Source: Letharia columbiana
Taxonomy: Eukaryota > Ascomycota > Lecanoromycetes > Lecanorales > Parmeliaceae
Assembly (NCBI RefSeq): GCF_014066305.1
Contig: NW_023501080.1
Location: 186,001 to 250,000 of the forward strand
Direction: 5' to 3'
DNA length: 64,000 bases
The notes below the pieces were generated by a model, which was not told the origin of the DNA, did no database searches, and worked only from the letters and a program-made list of their open reading frames with translations. Every line of letters begins with the position of its first letter. The stretch's first letter is position 1. This document shows positions 35,459-47,324 of the stretch, one piece after another. The translations under genes were made by a program, and so were the position numbers.

Positions 35459-37751
35459 ACCCACCTTGCGGCTCCTTCGCCGACGGTGACGGTGATCTGC
35501 CGTCCGTACGCGCGCGGGAAGGGTACGCTCGAATCTCCCGAGCAGAGTGAGTACCCGCGCACCGACGTTGCGGCACAATCGCGCTTTTGCTCGGGCCCGT
35601 CTGGAGAAGATGTCGGTCGGTGATTGCGTCGATGTCTGTTTATCGTCTAGAGACGGGTCGAATGGTGGGTGGGTGGTCTGGTAGGAGGGTAAGGAGTGAT
35701 CGAGGAAATCTCCGGGTGTGAGCAGGGATGTTGATATCGGGGTTTGCATTTCCAGCGTGTGGAGCCGCGTTCCTTGCTCCGCAGTGACGGATTTTTTCCC
35801 GGACGAACGGGATGCCGGTCGCGATGGGAAAGAAGTATGACGCCAAAGGGCAAGGGCTCGGATGCGACTTCCGAAACGTGGTGTCACAATACAGCACGAT
35901 TGTGGCAGGAGAATGGAACGAGTCGACCCAAGATGGTGATTGTTCAGCCAAACGACGGTAAGGGTATAGAGATCCGCGCTTTGAATAAAGCTGGCGTCTC
36001 CGATTGATGAGGTGGGGATATCATGCACCGAGGCACCGGCACAGGAGAGATGGTTGTATTGACAGCCTGGGGCACTTTGATTGACAAGTGCAGAAGTCGT
36101 TGTGTATTTGGTACGGGTACAGTCTGTTGGTCCGCAAGCACGTACTACCACTGTCAGAGTCTGTGTCTACAGGGTTGCATGCCCGTCCCGTGGTCGGAGG
36201 AGTAGGGGTCCACCGAGGAGTCGGTACGTGATTGTTGGGGCTCCACCGTTGACGAGCGCGTGACCAGATGAAGGGAGGTTAGCAGTTGAGGCGGTTGAGT
36301 GCCGAATACTCGGCCCGGCTGAGAGGAACGCTGGAAGAGAAATAGAGGTGTGTATAGTAGAGATGAAGATGATCAACGAGTCACCGCACGATGACAAACT
36401 TAGACAAGCATTTAAAAGAGACGTACAATTCGTCGCTGCTGAAGATATGAGAGGGGCGAGGAGACAGAAGTGTTCCACATTGTATCCTAGGGAAGATTTT
36501 GAAGGAAGCGGAGCGATGTTGATCGACGAGACATTTTTCCTGGACTAGGGTAATATGCTTGATGCTACGCCATATTATGGACGTACACGTGGTCTGATTC
36601 TGCGTCTTTAGTTTCCAGTATGGTCAGGGATCGCAGAAGACGGAGGGCACTCACATACACTCGATTACATGACATTTCACGATTCATCTTTCTCACATCC
36701 CCAAGTGGGTTCAGTGGGCCCCCCGTACGAAAACAGGAAAGAATGACATTATTGGCTTCATCTATGAACGCTCTTACAAGCATCCAAAAAGTCGACATTG
36801 CGATGCACCATCAAAGGAAACGAAGGTTCCCAACCGTTTTCCCAGACAAGTCACTTTCTGGACGAGGTAAGCAAAGGTTGTCCGATTACTAGTCACATGA
36901 TGGACAATGAGACACGCTGAAGCATATGCATTCGGCGTGGAAAAAATTCATGATGATACCCATCATCGATATTTGGGATGCCGGAGAGACAATGGAGCTA
37001 ATCGAAATACCAAGCGTCTTTTGGGATACCGAAACTTTGCGCAGCCGCCACGAACGGAGTCTCAATAGCTGGAAAGAATTTAACCCGGCTGAGACGATAC
37101 ATCACGCATGGGAGTATCAGACCAATGGCACCGGCACGGAAATACATACCGGTCCTTGGTAAGTAGTGCTCGGTGAAGAGATCGAAAAAAAATAGAGCAC
37201 GCTATAGGATATGAAGAGAACGATTCTACTTAGCTTTAGTCAGAAGCCCAGCTCTGTCTTCACCACCTTCTTGTCGAGTCAAGGTATCGCAAATGACCCC
37301 GAGGGTCGTTCCCAGAACTTCCCACCACGCTGATTGAGCCCTCCATCTCTTTTCTTTCTCAATCTTTTACACATATTAAGATATTACTTCCTTGCGTAGT
37401 AGTCTCCTCCGAGTTTTGATGTTTGAAAGTAGTCTTCCGAGCCTGATTACTGATTAGGGCCCCGTTCCGATGGAATGTAGTATTGGAGAAAACATACATG
37501 TTCGGTCCAAATCAGGTCCGAAAAAGCATGTAGAGGTTGCCGAAAGAGCCGAAAGCTTTCTCATGAATCATGCACATTGTCAGAAGGAAGGAGATCGCCA
37601 GTGCCACGCTGGAACTGAAAAGATAGACATACCCATCAAAAGCGAAGAATTGAGGGCTATAATAATTATTGCATTGATGCTATATAGACGGTATGCGTGT
37701 ATATCTTTTTGTACTTATCAGTCACTTTCTACCGTACTAGCAACGACAGAT

Positions 37752-40070
37752 TTAGGTGGCAGTAGCCTGGGGCACCCCGTTTGTGAGCGAGCCATATGGC
37801 ACTGCAGGATAATTCCCGTTGCAAGCATAATTGTACTGCGCGGCCGCCAGAGATCCGGCCTGGATGTTCAAAAAGGTTGACAGCTCACACCACCCATCCG
37901 TCCTGTTACCGCACGAAGGGAAGCTTGGCCCGAGAGGGAGCGTCCTCTGGTTCACCAGGAAATGTACATAGTTGGTAGGTGGTCCTGATGTATAGGCATT
38001 CGCTGCCGTGGTACGATTGGCGGCGACGGGTTGTGGGGCCTTGATTATCTCTATGTCGATGCGTGCTCCAAAAGGTTGAAGATGGGATACGATGAGCTGC
38101 TGATTTGCTGGCGGTCCGGTGGTCGGCAAGAATTGTGCGAATTGGGTGAAGCCGAAAGCGGTCAGCACAGCTGCGAGGTTGGTGTCATGCGAAAAGTCGA
38201 AGTAAAGGGTCTGGTTTAGCGGGAATGTGGCAGTGTTGTTGTCGAGAGTGATGTTGGCTTGAGCTGTGGCTGTATTCAACGTGTGGTTGTTCACTCTAGC
38301 CAGGAACTCTTCGACATATCCTATGCCAACTGCGCGACCGGTTGGTGATTGGAAATAGTCGCCTCCGGCAAAGGATAGATCAATGGAGTATTCAAAGTCG
38401 AGCCATTCCTGGTAGGTGAACAAATCGCAAAACGAAGAGTAGCCAAAAGCTACAGTCTCGTACGGGCAGAGCGTTTGTGCACTGTGTTCAAAGTCAGTAT
38501 GCAGCCATCGGAAAGCGGTCCCCGCGACTCACTCGTAGGCATCGGCAGTGGTCCAATTGAAAAATTTGCCAGAAAGAGCGTTGAGACGTGCTGTGGCATT
38601 CTTGAGATAACTTGCTGTCCAAATGGCGGTGGCATTGTCCCCTCCTTCATTCACAGCAGTGTTGCTATTGTTACAATTATCATATCCCGCAAGGGTGACA
38701 TTGTCAGGATTGATGAAATTTCCTTCAATGATAACCTCTAATGTGGCGTTGTTCGTCCAACCTGTGGGAGTCAGCATTGGCCGACTAAATTCGACACTCC
38801 TACCGCTTAAGAAAAACTTACTGAGACCGAAGAAGCCTGCCATAAAATACTCCGCACTCTTCACTATACTTTCAAAGAGTCAGCATTGCTTCATCAAGGT
38901 AACAACCGAGTAACGAAATAGCCCGAAGAGGTATTGAGAGCGTTTTGCTCCGGGAACATGTCTCGCGACTCGTAGAGTGATCCAGATACGAAGCATTTGC
39001 TCCGAAAATGTACATACCGGTCTTGCGTGGTGGTCCGAGCGATGATTTTGGTGGAAGTATTGTATAGATGCCCGTAATCATAGTAGTGGAGCACACCGGA
39101 GTCGAAGAGTTCTTGTTGTCCAATGGGGACCAAGATCTCAACTCCAAGGCCGTAACTGAAAGAATTCAGGAAAGCAAGTTGTCCAGTGAAGTTTGCAGTT
39201 TTGTTCGCGGCCTACGGAGATTTTGGAGTCAGCATTACTTCTTAAATGCGAGAGTCTGAGTAGCGAGAAAAGGATAAAGGGTGGCCAGTCTCATTGTTAG
39301 ATGTCTTGCGACTTATGCACTGGTACAGAATAGGAAGAACTGATAGCCGGAAGTACGTACCAAAGCTGTCAGTGTTGCCCCGAATTTCTGAACGCCACTA
39401 TTTGATGTCGGATAGCGACTCCCATGGCGGTGCAGCATGTGGAGTTGGGTGATATTGGCTCCAGCAGGAAGAGGTATTTCGTTGACACCAAACCCACTGC
39501 TGCGTTTAGCGGGCTTCTGCCATAAGAATTGCTCGCAACGAACCTGGGGTTTGGGAAGTATGGGCTCACGTTCCCCATTTGCTGGAAGATACTCGCATTC
39601 TGAGTGTTGCCAACGATAGGTATCGCGGTCTCAAGAGGGTGGTTAGCAACGAACGAGGCTACTCCGAAGGGAGCGGGGTTGCTCTGGGCCAGGAAGGGCG
39701 CACGCCCTGTCGCAGTTGGACCTTTTGACCAGTCAATTGATGAGCAATTGAATTTGTGAGATGTCAACATACCGGCGAACAGTTCGGGAGTAGTTTGAAA
39801 GACTTGAGGCACCCTAGTAGTGCTAGAGCTAGCCGTCGAGGCAGCTTGCTTCTTCTCAAGGACAGCTGCGCGCGTCAAGCTGAGCGCCGACAGCAGCACA
39901 AGGAAAGCAATTAACATCTTGATCGCCCAAGAAGTCGTCTTTGGGTGCCGATGGAAGAAGTTTTGGGGTAAAGGAAGCTCTTCTTTGGCAGTCTCTGTCA
40001 GAGGTAGGTCTTGTAGCTGAACATCGTCGGGACCTTGCAGCTTTTTGTAACTGTAGCCCATATTGGTCAT
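37752..40070 (-). CDS. histidine acid phosphatase / phytase-like, membrane-anchored or secreted
   Basis: Minus-strand exons are 39773-40070, 39544-39721, 39361-39499, 39018-39211, 38822-38868, 38533-38761 and 37752-38481, giving 604 residues. The phosphohistidine motif RHGSRYP lies at about 183-189 and the proton-donor HD pair in FDFSHDTN near 460. ARTTTQDR, SAEYFMAGFFGL and SPTGRAVGIGYVEE are family blocks. Many N-glycosylation sites (NAT, NTS, NNT) fit a lumenal or extracellular enzyme. The first 55 residues precede a hydrophobic segment MLIAFLVLLSALSL, so the protein is either a type II membrane protein starting at 40070 or begins at the ATG of that segment with a signal peptide. Introns 38869-39017 and 39212-39360 are unusually long and related to an alpha-galactosidase intron. 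The donor at 39543 is GTTCGT. Confidence 0.92.
38869..39017 (-). repeat. introner-like element (intron of the acid phosphatase gene)
   Basis: A 149-nt intron that aligns over almost its full length with the 153-nt intron at 56885-57037 in the alpha-galactosidase gene. Shared blocks in order (minus strand): gtacatt(t)tcgga just after the donor, gacatrttyccggagca then raasgctct in the centre, and aagcaaygctgactc at the branch site. Host exons are unrelated. Introner-like elements of this kind are known from Dothideomycete fungi. Confidence 0.75.
39212..39360 (-). repeat. diverged introner-like intron (acid phosphatase gene)
   Basis: Also 149 nt. It starts gtacgtacttccgg, has ttcttcctattc as in the alpha-galactosidase intron (ttcttccttttc) and gtcgcaagacat as in the neighbouring phosphatase intron (gtcgcgagacat), and ends with aatgctgactcc at the branch site. 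The central ccggagca block is not recognisable. Confidence 0.5.
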
Positions 40071-40128
40071 CGTGCAGACCACCTTCCTTGTTAAGTAACA
40101 TCATCAGGGCACGTGTTTCAGACAATGA

Positions 40129-40148
40129 GATTGATTGATTGATTGATA
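40129..40148. repeat. (GATT)5 microsatellite
   Basis: Five perfect tetranucleotide units about 60 bp upstream of the acid phosphatase start. Confidence 0.8.
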
Positions 40149-40569
40149 TAGGACGATGTCAGGTGGTGGTGCAAGGTACAAACCTGGATATGGATGACAG
40201 TCTAATGGGCGGAGTGGACTCGGTTGGAATCTGGGGGGTGGAGCTTCAGCCAATCGCAACGTCAGATTGAGGGAGCTGCTCTCCGCAAAGCGTCGCAATT
40301 TCTCCGGAGTACTTCCTAGGCACCGAACATAAACGAAGGGAAGAAACGCAAAGTCGTAAACAATGATTGTAATTTTTCTGACGCCGTTTTCCTTTTGTAA
40401 ACGATGCGGCATCTTGACTTGTTGGTCGATTGGCGCAGACGGCGTATACTGTCTGTTTCAACACGCGCTCTGGTCCAAACCCAAAGCGCATTATTAATTG
40501 CAGTCTGAATGTCAAACTCCTCTACCAAGGCTACTGAAGTAGTTTTACGTACACTCTCTTCCCCCAGAC

Positions 40570-40593
40570 CTACGGCTACGGCTACGGCTACGG
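40570..40593. repeat. (CTACGG)4 repeat
   Basis: Four perfect hexanucleotide units in non-coding spacer. Confidence 0.8.
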
Positions 40594-40890
40594 GTAAGGT
40601 TCAGGGGAATACACCCGAAGAAGAAGAACAGACTACGGAAGTCTAGATCCTAAGATTGGCGTGAGTGGGTACAAAGACTGACAAGCCAACAATCATGCAG
40701 TACCATCTCTGACATGGAGGGTACACGTGGGATAGGGATCAGGCTAGAAACGTATGCGAGAAAGCTGCTGCATCTCCTATCCGTCGACTTGCTGCCCACA
40801 CAAATGAACCCCGATGACGGAGTGATCATGTCCCATACCCAAGGCGGACATGGTCTGATATCTGCCTACATGTAGTCATCCAGTCCAGAT

Positions 40891-42681
40891 CTAATAGCCT
40901 AGATGTACGATGATCAGCAGAAGCTTCCACAATTATTGTGGGTACAATTCGCTTACCACTCTGCTCTCTTCTGTTGTCTCCTCTGTCTCCGCCACCATTG
41001 CCTCTAGACACCGCTGCGGCTTGGATTCCCTGCTCATCACCTCTCAACTTTTCGAAATATGCTTTGATGTCTTCTGCGCCCACAGCTTGTCCGCTTTCGG
41101 CGAAGGGTTGTAAAAAGCTCTTGACCTTGTCCTTAAGGTGGTTATAGACCATGACACCCTCTGTCAGACGGAACGCAACTACATTAGCCTGGGGTTCATG
41201 TGATTTCATTCAAAATGACACCATTCGCGCGTCATGGGAGAAGAGCACATACCAATGGCTCTGACCCGATCCACATTGCTCAGGGCCGCCTCGCCCCTAT
41301 CAAGTAGACTTGCGGTGCCCACACTCTGCCCACCTTCTTCTCCGCTTTCAGATATTGGAGGCTCGTAAGATTCTTCTTCTTCAAGCAGTTGGGGGTACTT
41401 GCTGAGCTTAGGATAGCAGCTTGGACACCGACAGAAACGTTCTCGGAAGTCCTCTTTCAAAAACATCGAGAAAGACCCTGTGGGAAGCTCCGGAAGATAA
41501 TCATGGTATCTTGAAATGGTTTTGTTCTTCTTCGAGTCGGAAGACTCGGATGAGTCAAGCGTGGCATCGTCGGCTTTGCGCTTCTTGCTGTTGGCATCAC
41601 TACTCGCAACAGGTTGAAGGAATGCCTCTTGCTTTGGCGCGTCGTCTTCGAGCATGTCGTTCCCATTGGTCCCGTTGCTTGTCGGCTTCGCTTCTCTCAG
41701 CTCCTCAGTAACCTCAGCTTGGGCGGCGCTGTATTCAGCAAGGCGTCTACGGAGTGTCAGAATACTCAGATAGACAAGCATTCTTAAGAGACCTTACCTT
41801 TGGGCTTCTTCATCTTGCTCGCGGGATCTCTTTGCGGTGCCGTCACTTTCTGATAGATAGACCGGAGGTAAGAAACCAGCGGTTCCTGCATACTGCTTAA
41901 TCCAAGGATTGACATCCACGCATTTGTGACAAATGAAGGTATCGAAGCTATTTTCATCAGGGAATCCTGGCGGTAGTGGGTGGTCTGCATCTGCATCATC
42001 GGCGCCATTAATGACTGCATTCCTTTCTTGCTTGATCTGTGCCTGAGCTTTGGTCCAATTTCTCCCAAGGCCCACCACACATTCTGGATGCCACCAATCT
42101 TCTCCACAACCACGGTCCTTTTCGCTCGTAAGACCCAGACACTGGTACATAGTCCCCTTTTCTTCTTCCGCATTGTAAAATTCCCCACATCCGCAGAACC
42201 GATTCTGTGAGTTTTGATTGTAGGTATTTCCTTCAGCCGGGGTCTGCGAATGGATTGGGCCTTTCATCCCTGTCGTCGGATCTATGCGAAGCGTGCAAGG
42301 TGAGGTTGATGGTAGTCTCGTAGTGCCACAGTCGCAGGTGAAGTTGCGCCGATTGAAGAGCTCGACCAATGTATGCTCGCCGTGACATGCGATAGAGCAG
42401 GAATAGCAGACCGCTGCTGGAGTGAAAGGATCGGAAGGCGAGGCAGGGCTTGGATTGCAAGTCAAGCAGGAGAACAAATTCTGGCGGAGAGGACCTAAAG
42501 GCTGCGTGCAGTGCTCAAATTTGTATGGCAAGGCTTCGCGCGCGTCGGCTTCGAGTTGAAGCTGGCTGTCAATGAAATCGGAGGCCGTTTGGGAATGTTG
42601 TGAGGCCTCAGAGACGCTATCTTTGCGCGCTTCATCCGGAAGGCCATTCAACGGCAGACCGATGTCCTGTGAGTCTTCCAT
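40891..42681 (-). CDS. UBR7: UBR-box and PHD-finger protein, UBR7/Mlo2 type
   Basis: Minus-strand exons are 41798-42681, 41253-41746, 40957-41160 and 40891-40898, giving 529 residues. A UBR box (about residues 55-125: FSCLTCNPSP, VCYSCSIACHGEHTLVELF, RNFTCDCGT) is followed by a PHD-like finger (FCGCGEFY, MYQCLGL, DWWHPECVVG, FICHKC), then an acidic, disordered region with a basic cluster (SKKRKADD) and a Cys-rich FCRCPSCYP. This order is that of human UBR7 and fission-yeast Mlo2, predicted ubiquitin ligases that bind N-degrons or histones. The C-terminus is uncertain: an intron at 40899-40956 gives a tail ending EQSGY from an 8-nt last exon, while read-through would add about 40 residues to 40826. 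It is divergent from MCM2, with starts 333 bp apart. Confidence 0.9.
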
Positions 42682-43014
42682 ACTTCAGCTGAACGATGTT
42701 TATGTAAGGTAGTGAGTAGATGAAATAGAGAGGCGCCAAGAATCAATCTAGTACGGTGACCAACAAGTTCCGGACTCGCGTTAAAGTCGCGCGACGCGAC
42801 TCGAACCCTACACCCCTCGATTTGCCAACTTTCTTCCTCTTTCACTGTTCAGAGTACAAGACATTGTCCCTTTACCTCTCATCCCTCACTTCTTCAGCAA
42901 ACAATAGATCTCAAGATATTTGTTCCAAATGAGGTACTGTGCCAAATCCCAAGCGCCTTACTCTGCGCCTTCAGACAAGAACTGACATCCTTCAGCTCAC
43001 CACTCCGACCCAAT
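42682..43014. promoter_or_regulatory. shared divergent promoter of UBR7-like gene and MCM2
   Basis: This 333-bp gap separates the start codons of two divergent genes and must hold both promoters and leaders. It contains cgcgacgcgac near 42788-42800, which includes an ACGCG core resembling the MluI cell-cycle box bound by MBF in yeasts. That would fit a replication gene, but rests on a 5-6 bp match. Confidence 0.4.
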
Positions 43015-45791
43015 ATGTCTGCCGCGAATAGGGGTGCTGCCGCTCGCAATGGGCGCAAGCGATCGAGAGAGCCCGATGATGACATTCCATCTTCGTCTGC
43101 GGCTCCGCCCTCAAGTCGTGGGTGAAAGGCTACCGTCTCATAAGGCTTGGTCACTGACAAGCTACAGCGCCTCCATCTTCGCCACCAATGATGCCTCTTG
43201 ACGACGAAGAGGACGAAGGGTTAGATCCGGACCGTGATCTCATTGGCGACATTGACGACGCAGACGAGATGGCAGAAGACGAGGACGGAATTGATCTATT
43301 CGCGGACAACTTTGAGCGAGACTACAAAGCTCGCGAGAATGATGCATATGCCGGGGCAGACATTGATGATGAAGGCGATTACGAAGATCTTGATGTGACC
43401 ACCCGAAGACAGCTTGAAGCTCGCTTGAATAAGCGGGATAGAGAATTGGCACGTCGACGCCGTATGCCGGCTGCGTTCTTGCAGGACGAGGATGAAGATG
43501 GAGAGGTGGATCTCACAAGGCAGCCCAGGCGAAGAAGACATCACTATGATGAAGAGCAAGAAGACGAAGAGATGGGAGAGGATATCATGGATGAAGAGCT
43601 TTCCTTGGAGACTTTGCAAGACGTCAAGGCCTCAAGCTTGACTGATTGGGTTGCTCTGCCGGCAGTATATCGATCAATCTTCAGAGAGTTCAAATCCTTT
43701 CTCACTGAGTATACTGATGACAATGGCACCTCAGTCTACGGGACTCGAGTGCGGACATTGGGAGAAGTCAACGCAGAGTCTCTGGAAGTCTCATATGACC
43801 ATCTTTCCGCATCAAAGGCCATCTTAGCCTATTTCCTCGCCAATGCTCCGGCTGAGGTTCTCAAGATATTCGATCAGGTCGCTATGGACGTGACTCTGCT
43901 GCATTATCCGGACTACGAGCGCATCCATTCCGAAATTCATGTCCGCATATCAGACCTCCCAGTTCACTACACTCTTCGTCAGCTTCGTCAAACGCATTTG
44001 AATTGCCTAGTGCGAGTTACTGGAGTTGTCACTCGACGAACAGGTGTTTTCCCACAATTGAAGTACGTACGATTCGACTGCACGAAATGCGGTGTCACAT
44101 TGGGTCCTTTCCAACAAGAGTCGAATGTCGAAGTCCGAATCTCCTACTGTCAGAACTGCCAATCCCGGGGCCCATTCACCCTGAACTCTGAAAAGACCAT
44201 TTACCGCAATTACCAAAAGCTCACACTCCAAGAGTCGCCCGGTACCGTGCCAGCCGGTCGTCTCCCTCGACACCGAGAGGTAATCCTCCTCTGGGACTTG
44301 ATTGACTCAGCAAAGCCAGGAGAGGAAATCGAAGTGACAGGCATTTACCGCAACAATTACGATGCTCAACTCAATAACCGCAACGGCTTCCCCGTCTTCG
44401 CCACCATCCTAGAGGCAAATCACGTCGTGCAGTCCCACGATCAGCTCGCTGGTTTCCGCCTTAACGAAGAAGACGAACGTGAGATCCGCACCTTGTCTCG
44501 AGATCCCCAAATCGTAGACAAGATTATCGCTTCTATCGCCCCTAGCATTTACGGCCACACAGACATCAAAACAGCCGTCGCTCTCTCCCTCTTCGGGGGC
44601 GTCAGCAAGGAAGCCCAGGGCAAGCACAAGATCCGCGGTGACATCAACATCCTTCTCCTCGGTGACCCGGGAACAGCCAAATCGCAAGTACTGAAATACA
44701 TCGAAAAGACCGCTCACCGAGCCGTCTTTGCTACAGGTCAAGGTGCTAGCGCTGTCGGTCTCACAGCCAGCGTACGTCGAGATCCGTTGACACAGGAGTG
44801 GACCCTAGAAGGCGGTGCCCTCGTGCTCGCAGATCGCGGTACCTGTTTGATCGACGAATTCGACAAAATGAACGATCAAGACCGCACTTCCATCCACGAA
44901 GCCATGGAACAACAAACCATTTCCATCTCTAAAGCTGGTATCGTAACCACTTTACAAGCACGCTGTGCCATTGTTGCCGCAGCCAATCCTATCGGCGGCA
45001 GATACAACAGCACCATTCCCTTCGCCCAAAACGTCGAACTTACCGAGCCCATTCTCTCTCGTTTCGACATCCTTGTCGTGGTCCGCGACACCGTCGATCC
45101 AGCCGAAGACGAGCGCCTAGCCTCCTTCGTCGTGAACTCTCATGGCCGCGCCCACCCTTCCGCCAACTCCATTGACGCGAATCAGAACGCCATGGAGTCT
45201 GAACACGACACCGAGATGCGTGACCAACGAATCAATGGCGGGGAGCCGAAGCAGGAAGGAGAGATACCGCAGCAATTGCTAAGGAAGTATATTCTGTACG
45301 CGAGGGAGAAGTGCAGACCGAAGCTTTATCAGATTGATCAGGATAAGGTGGCGAGGCTGTTTGCAGATATGAGGAGGGAGAGTCTGGCGACGGGAGCTTA
45401 TCCCATTACTGTGAGTGCGCTCTGCCCTCTTCCCTGGAATCATGAGTGCTGAAAGAATGTGACCTTAGGTCCGCCATCTGGAAGCCATCATGCGTATCAG
45501 CGAAGCTTTCTGCAAGATGCGTCTGTCTGAGTACTGCACTTCGCAAGATGTCGACCGCGCCATCGCAGTGACGGTGGATTCGTTTGTCGGCGGGCAGAAG
45601 GTCAGCTGCAAGAAGGCGTTGGCGAGGGCGTTTGCTAAGTATGTCCTCCTTTCCACATGTGACTATCGAGAGAAGGAAAGGTTGCTAACGACTCGGTAAG
45701 GTACACGCTTGCGAAGCCAGGCTCGCAGAGGAGTCAGCATGGGAGGAACGGTGTTAGGACTGGTGCTCCGGCCACGGCTGTGATGGCTTAG
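43015..45791 (+). CDS. MCM2: DNA replication licensing factor MCM2
   Basis: Exons are 43015-43117, 43168-45410, 45469-45638 and 45701-45791, giving 868 residues, the same length as yeast Mcm2. It is one of the six AAA+ subunits of the replicative helicase. The acidic N-terminus (PLDDEEDEGLDPDRDL) is the histone H3-H4 binding region. The zinc finger is CTKCGVTLGPF...CQNCQSRGPF. Walker A is GDPGTAKSQ (about 533), Walker B CLIDEFDKM (about 594), and the arginine finger SRFDILVVV. The C-terminal winged-helix part spans the last two short exons. The first intron must use the GTGGGT donor at 43118; a nearby GT at 43122 breaks the frame. Nuclear; loaded at origins by ORC/Cdc6/Cdt1. Confidence 0.97.
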
Positions 45792-46102
45792 TCTTTCCAT
45801 GCGTATGAGCAGTAGACTTCCATCTTTCGCTAGGCCATGTCTTTTCTCCACCCGAGGCTATGGTTGGGTCATATAGCATGAATGGAAAGGGGTATGATAC
45901 CGCCTTACAATAGAGTCAATGTGTCTGGCGTTCGCGGTGCTTCCATGTTTAGAACTGTATGATAATGCAAACATGCGTTGACAACGCGTTCCAATGTCAT
46001 TTGTCTAACTATTTCCGTAAAAATCAGCGCCCCATCCAGTAGCCGTGTATGTATCAAGCGAACACCCACATATATAATATACACATCGACATCGGGCCCC
46101 CT
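45792..46102. other. intergenic, convergent 3' ends
   Basis: Short spacer between MCM2 (+) and the alpha/beta hydrolase (-). Nothing recognised. Confidence 0.6.
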
Positions 46103-47324
46103 TCAAGTCCGTGATTTAACAAAGCTCCTGATGGCCGCATCCTGCTCCCCTCCCATCCCGAGGCTCGACGTCACGGGCTTATCATGCCACTCCCCCTCCG
46201 CAATCACCACCGTCACCCCCTCATGGACGGCCGCGAACCGTCTCCCCAACTCCCGAATCGAGTCCGCTAAAAGCTCATCCGCACCCCCCAAAACGAGACA
46301 CTCCTTCACCACTCCCTCCAACCCTAGCCACCACCCCTCCTCCGCAGCCAATGGCTCGTTATATCCCTCCCTCTTCTGCCCGCCCAGGAACGCCATGCTC
46401 CATTTATCGCCTACCTTGTCTGTCACGAGGTCTTTGCTCGTGTTGTTTTTGCTGCTCGGCCAATCGTGGCGGAAACTCGCCCAGGGCGCGAGCAGGATGG
46501 CTGCGCGCAGCTTTGCCCCGTCTTCGAATCTCAACGGCTCAATTTCAGGATGCGGGTGCAGGAGGTGGGATAGTATGCCCACGGCTATGTTGCCGCCGGC
46601 GGAGTCGCCGCCGATGATGATGCTTTCGGGTTGGTGATGGAGGGAGGTGATGACGTGGCGGAGGAGCTCCACGGCCTGTTGGAGTTGGCGTGGGTAGATG
46701 GCGTGTGGAGCGAGGGTGTAGGAGAGTATGAGGGCGGAGACGGAGGGGGAGGTGAGGGAGTTGACGAAGGTGAGGTGGCCGGGTTCGGCGGGGAGATTGA
46801 AGCCGCCGCCTGAAGAGAGAGGGTGTGTTAGCAGGGGGCTTGGAAGATGGGGAAGGGGGGAGATCGTACCATGGAACCAGAGTATCACCTTCTCTGCGGA
46901 AGGACTACCCAACCAGTACGCTTTGGTGCCGTCCGGAAGCGTGACATCCTTAGGGGGGAAGCCGCGCTCTTTGGCGAACGCTGGATAAGCTACATCGAGG
47001 TCCGGGAGTAAATACCTTTGCCATTGTTACCAGTCAACTGTCCTCCTTGGAGCGATATGGGGGAGGTCTCACTGTTGATGCCGAACCGTCGCGGTGTTCA
47101 ACCAAGTCCTCAGCAGAGTAAGCTTGACATGACTGCCGTACTTCGCGGATCCAGATCTTCCCCTGAACAGAGCCGTGAAGAGGGTAATCAGGCCAACGCC
47201 CACTGAACTTGATTAGTACCCCTGCCACAACTGAGGATGTATGAGATGACGAACGAACGCGAAGAATGCTGAGGATCAACGTTGCTTTTTCGAGCAGAGA
47301 GAGTTCGGGTTTTATGACGGCCAT
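46103..47324 (-). CDS. alpha/beta hydrolase, hormone-sensitive-lipase (HSL) type esterase
   Basis: Minus-strand exons are 47255-47324, 47073-47202, 46870-47015 and 46103-46809, giving 350 residues. The oxyanion motif HGGGF lies at 115-119 and is split by an intron. The nucleophile elbow is GGDSAGG (about 183), the acid is in GGADELLADS, and the catalytic His is in EWHDKP. An N-terminal hydrophobic segment (ILRVLGVGLITLFTALF, about 20-36) suggests membrane attachment, as in fungal AADAC-like deacetylases. The first intron uses the second of two overlapping GTTCGT sites and a perfect TACTAAT branch. That choice is forced by frame and gives the usual R-G...Y...H..LR block (FRGRSGSAKYGSHVKLTLLR). 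The substrate is unknown; esters or acetylated metabolites are usual. Confidence 0.9.

Larger units (their letters stand above)
34788..37751. other. gene-poor, microsatellite-rich stretch
   Basis: Nearly 3 kb between ERV41 (+) and the acid phosphatase (-), with convergent 3' ends. It holds several simple repeats near 34.9-35.5 kb. The 245-codon minus ORF at 35414-36151 is low-complexity, overlaps other frames and has no domain, so I do not call it. A 78-codon ORF at 36926-37162 also lacks a signature. Confidence 0.5.
40071..40890. other. intergenic with two simple repeats
   Basis: Promoter region of the acid phosphatase (-) and 3' side of the UBR7-like gene. It holds a (GATT)5 tract at 40129-40148 and a (CTACGG)4 tract at 40570-40593. 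No gene seen. Confidence 0.55.

Noticed and set aside
35414..36151. 245-codon minus-strand ORF
   Set aside because: It covers microsatellites at its end, has no recognisable motif and is overlapped by other ORFs.
43118..43122. Alternative GT donor at 43122 in MCM2
   Set aside because: It leaves two bases, while the only good acceptor needs one, so it would break the acidic N-terminal frame.
45978..46637. 219-codon + strand ORF
   Set aside because: It is antisense to the alpha/beta hydrolase, whose catalytic motifs on the minus strand are clear.
47034..47324. 96-codon uninterrupted minus ORF as the first exon of the hydrolase
   Set aside because: Its frame does not match the family after the first 23 residues. 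The spliced version gives the expected block and joins the next exon in phase.
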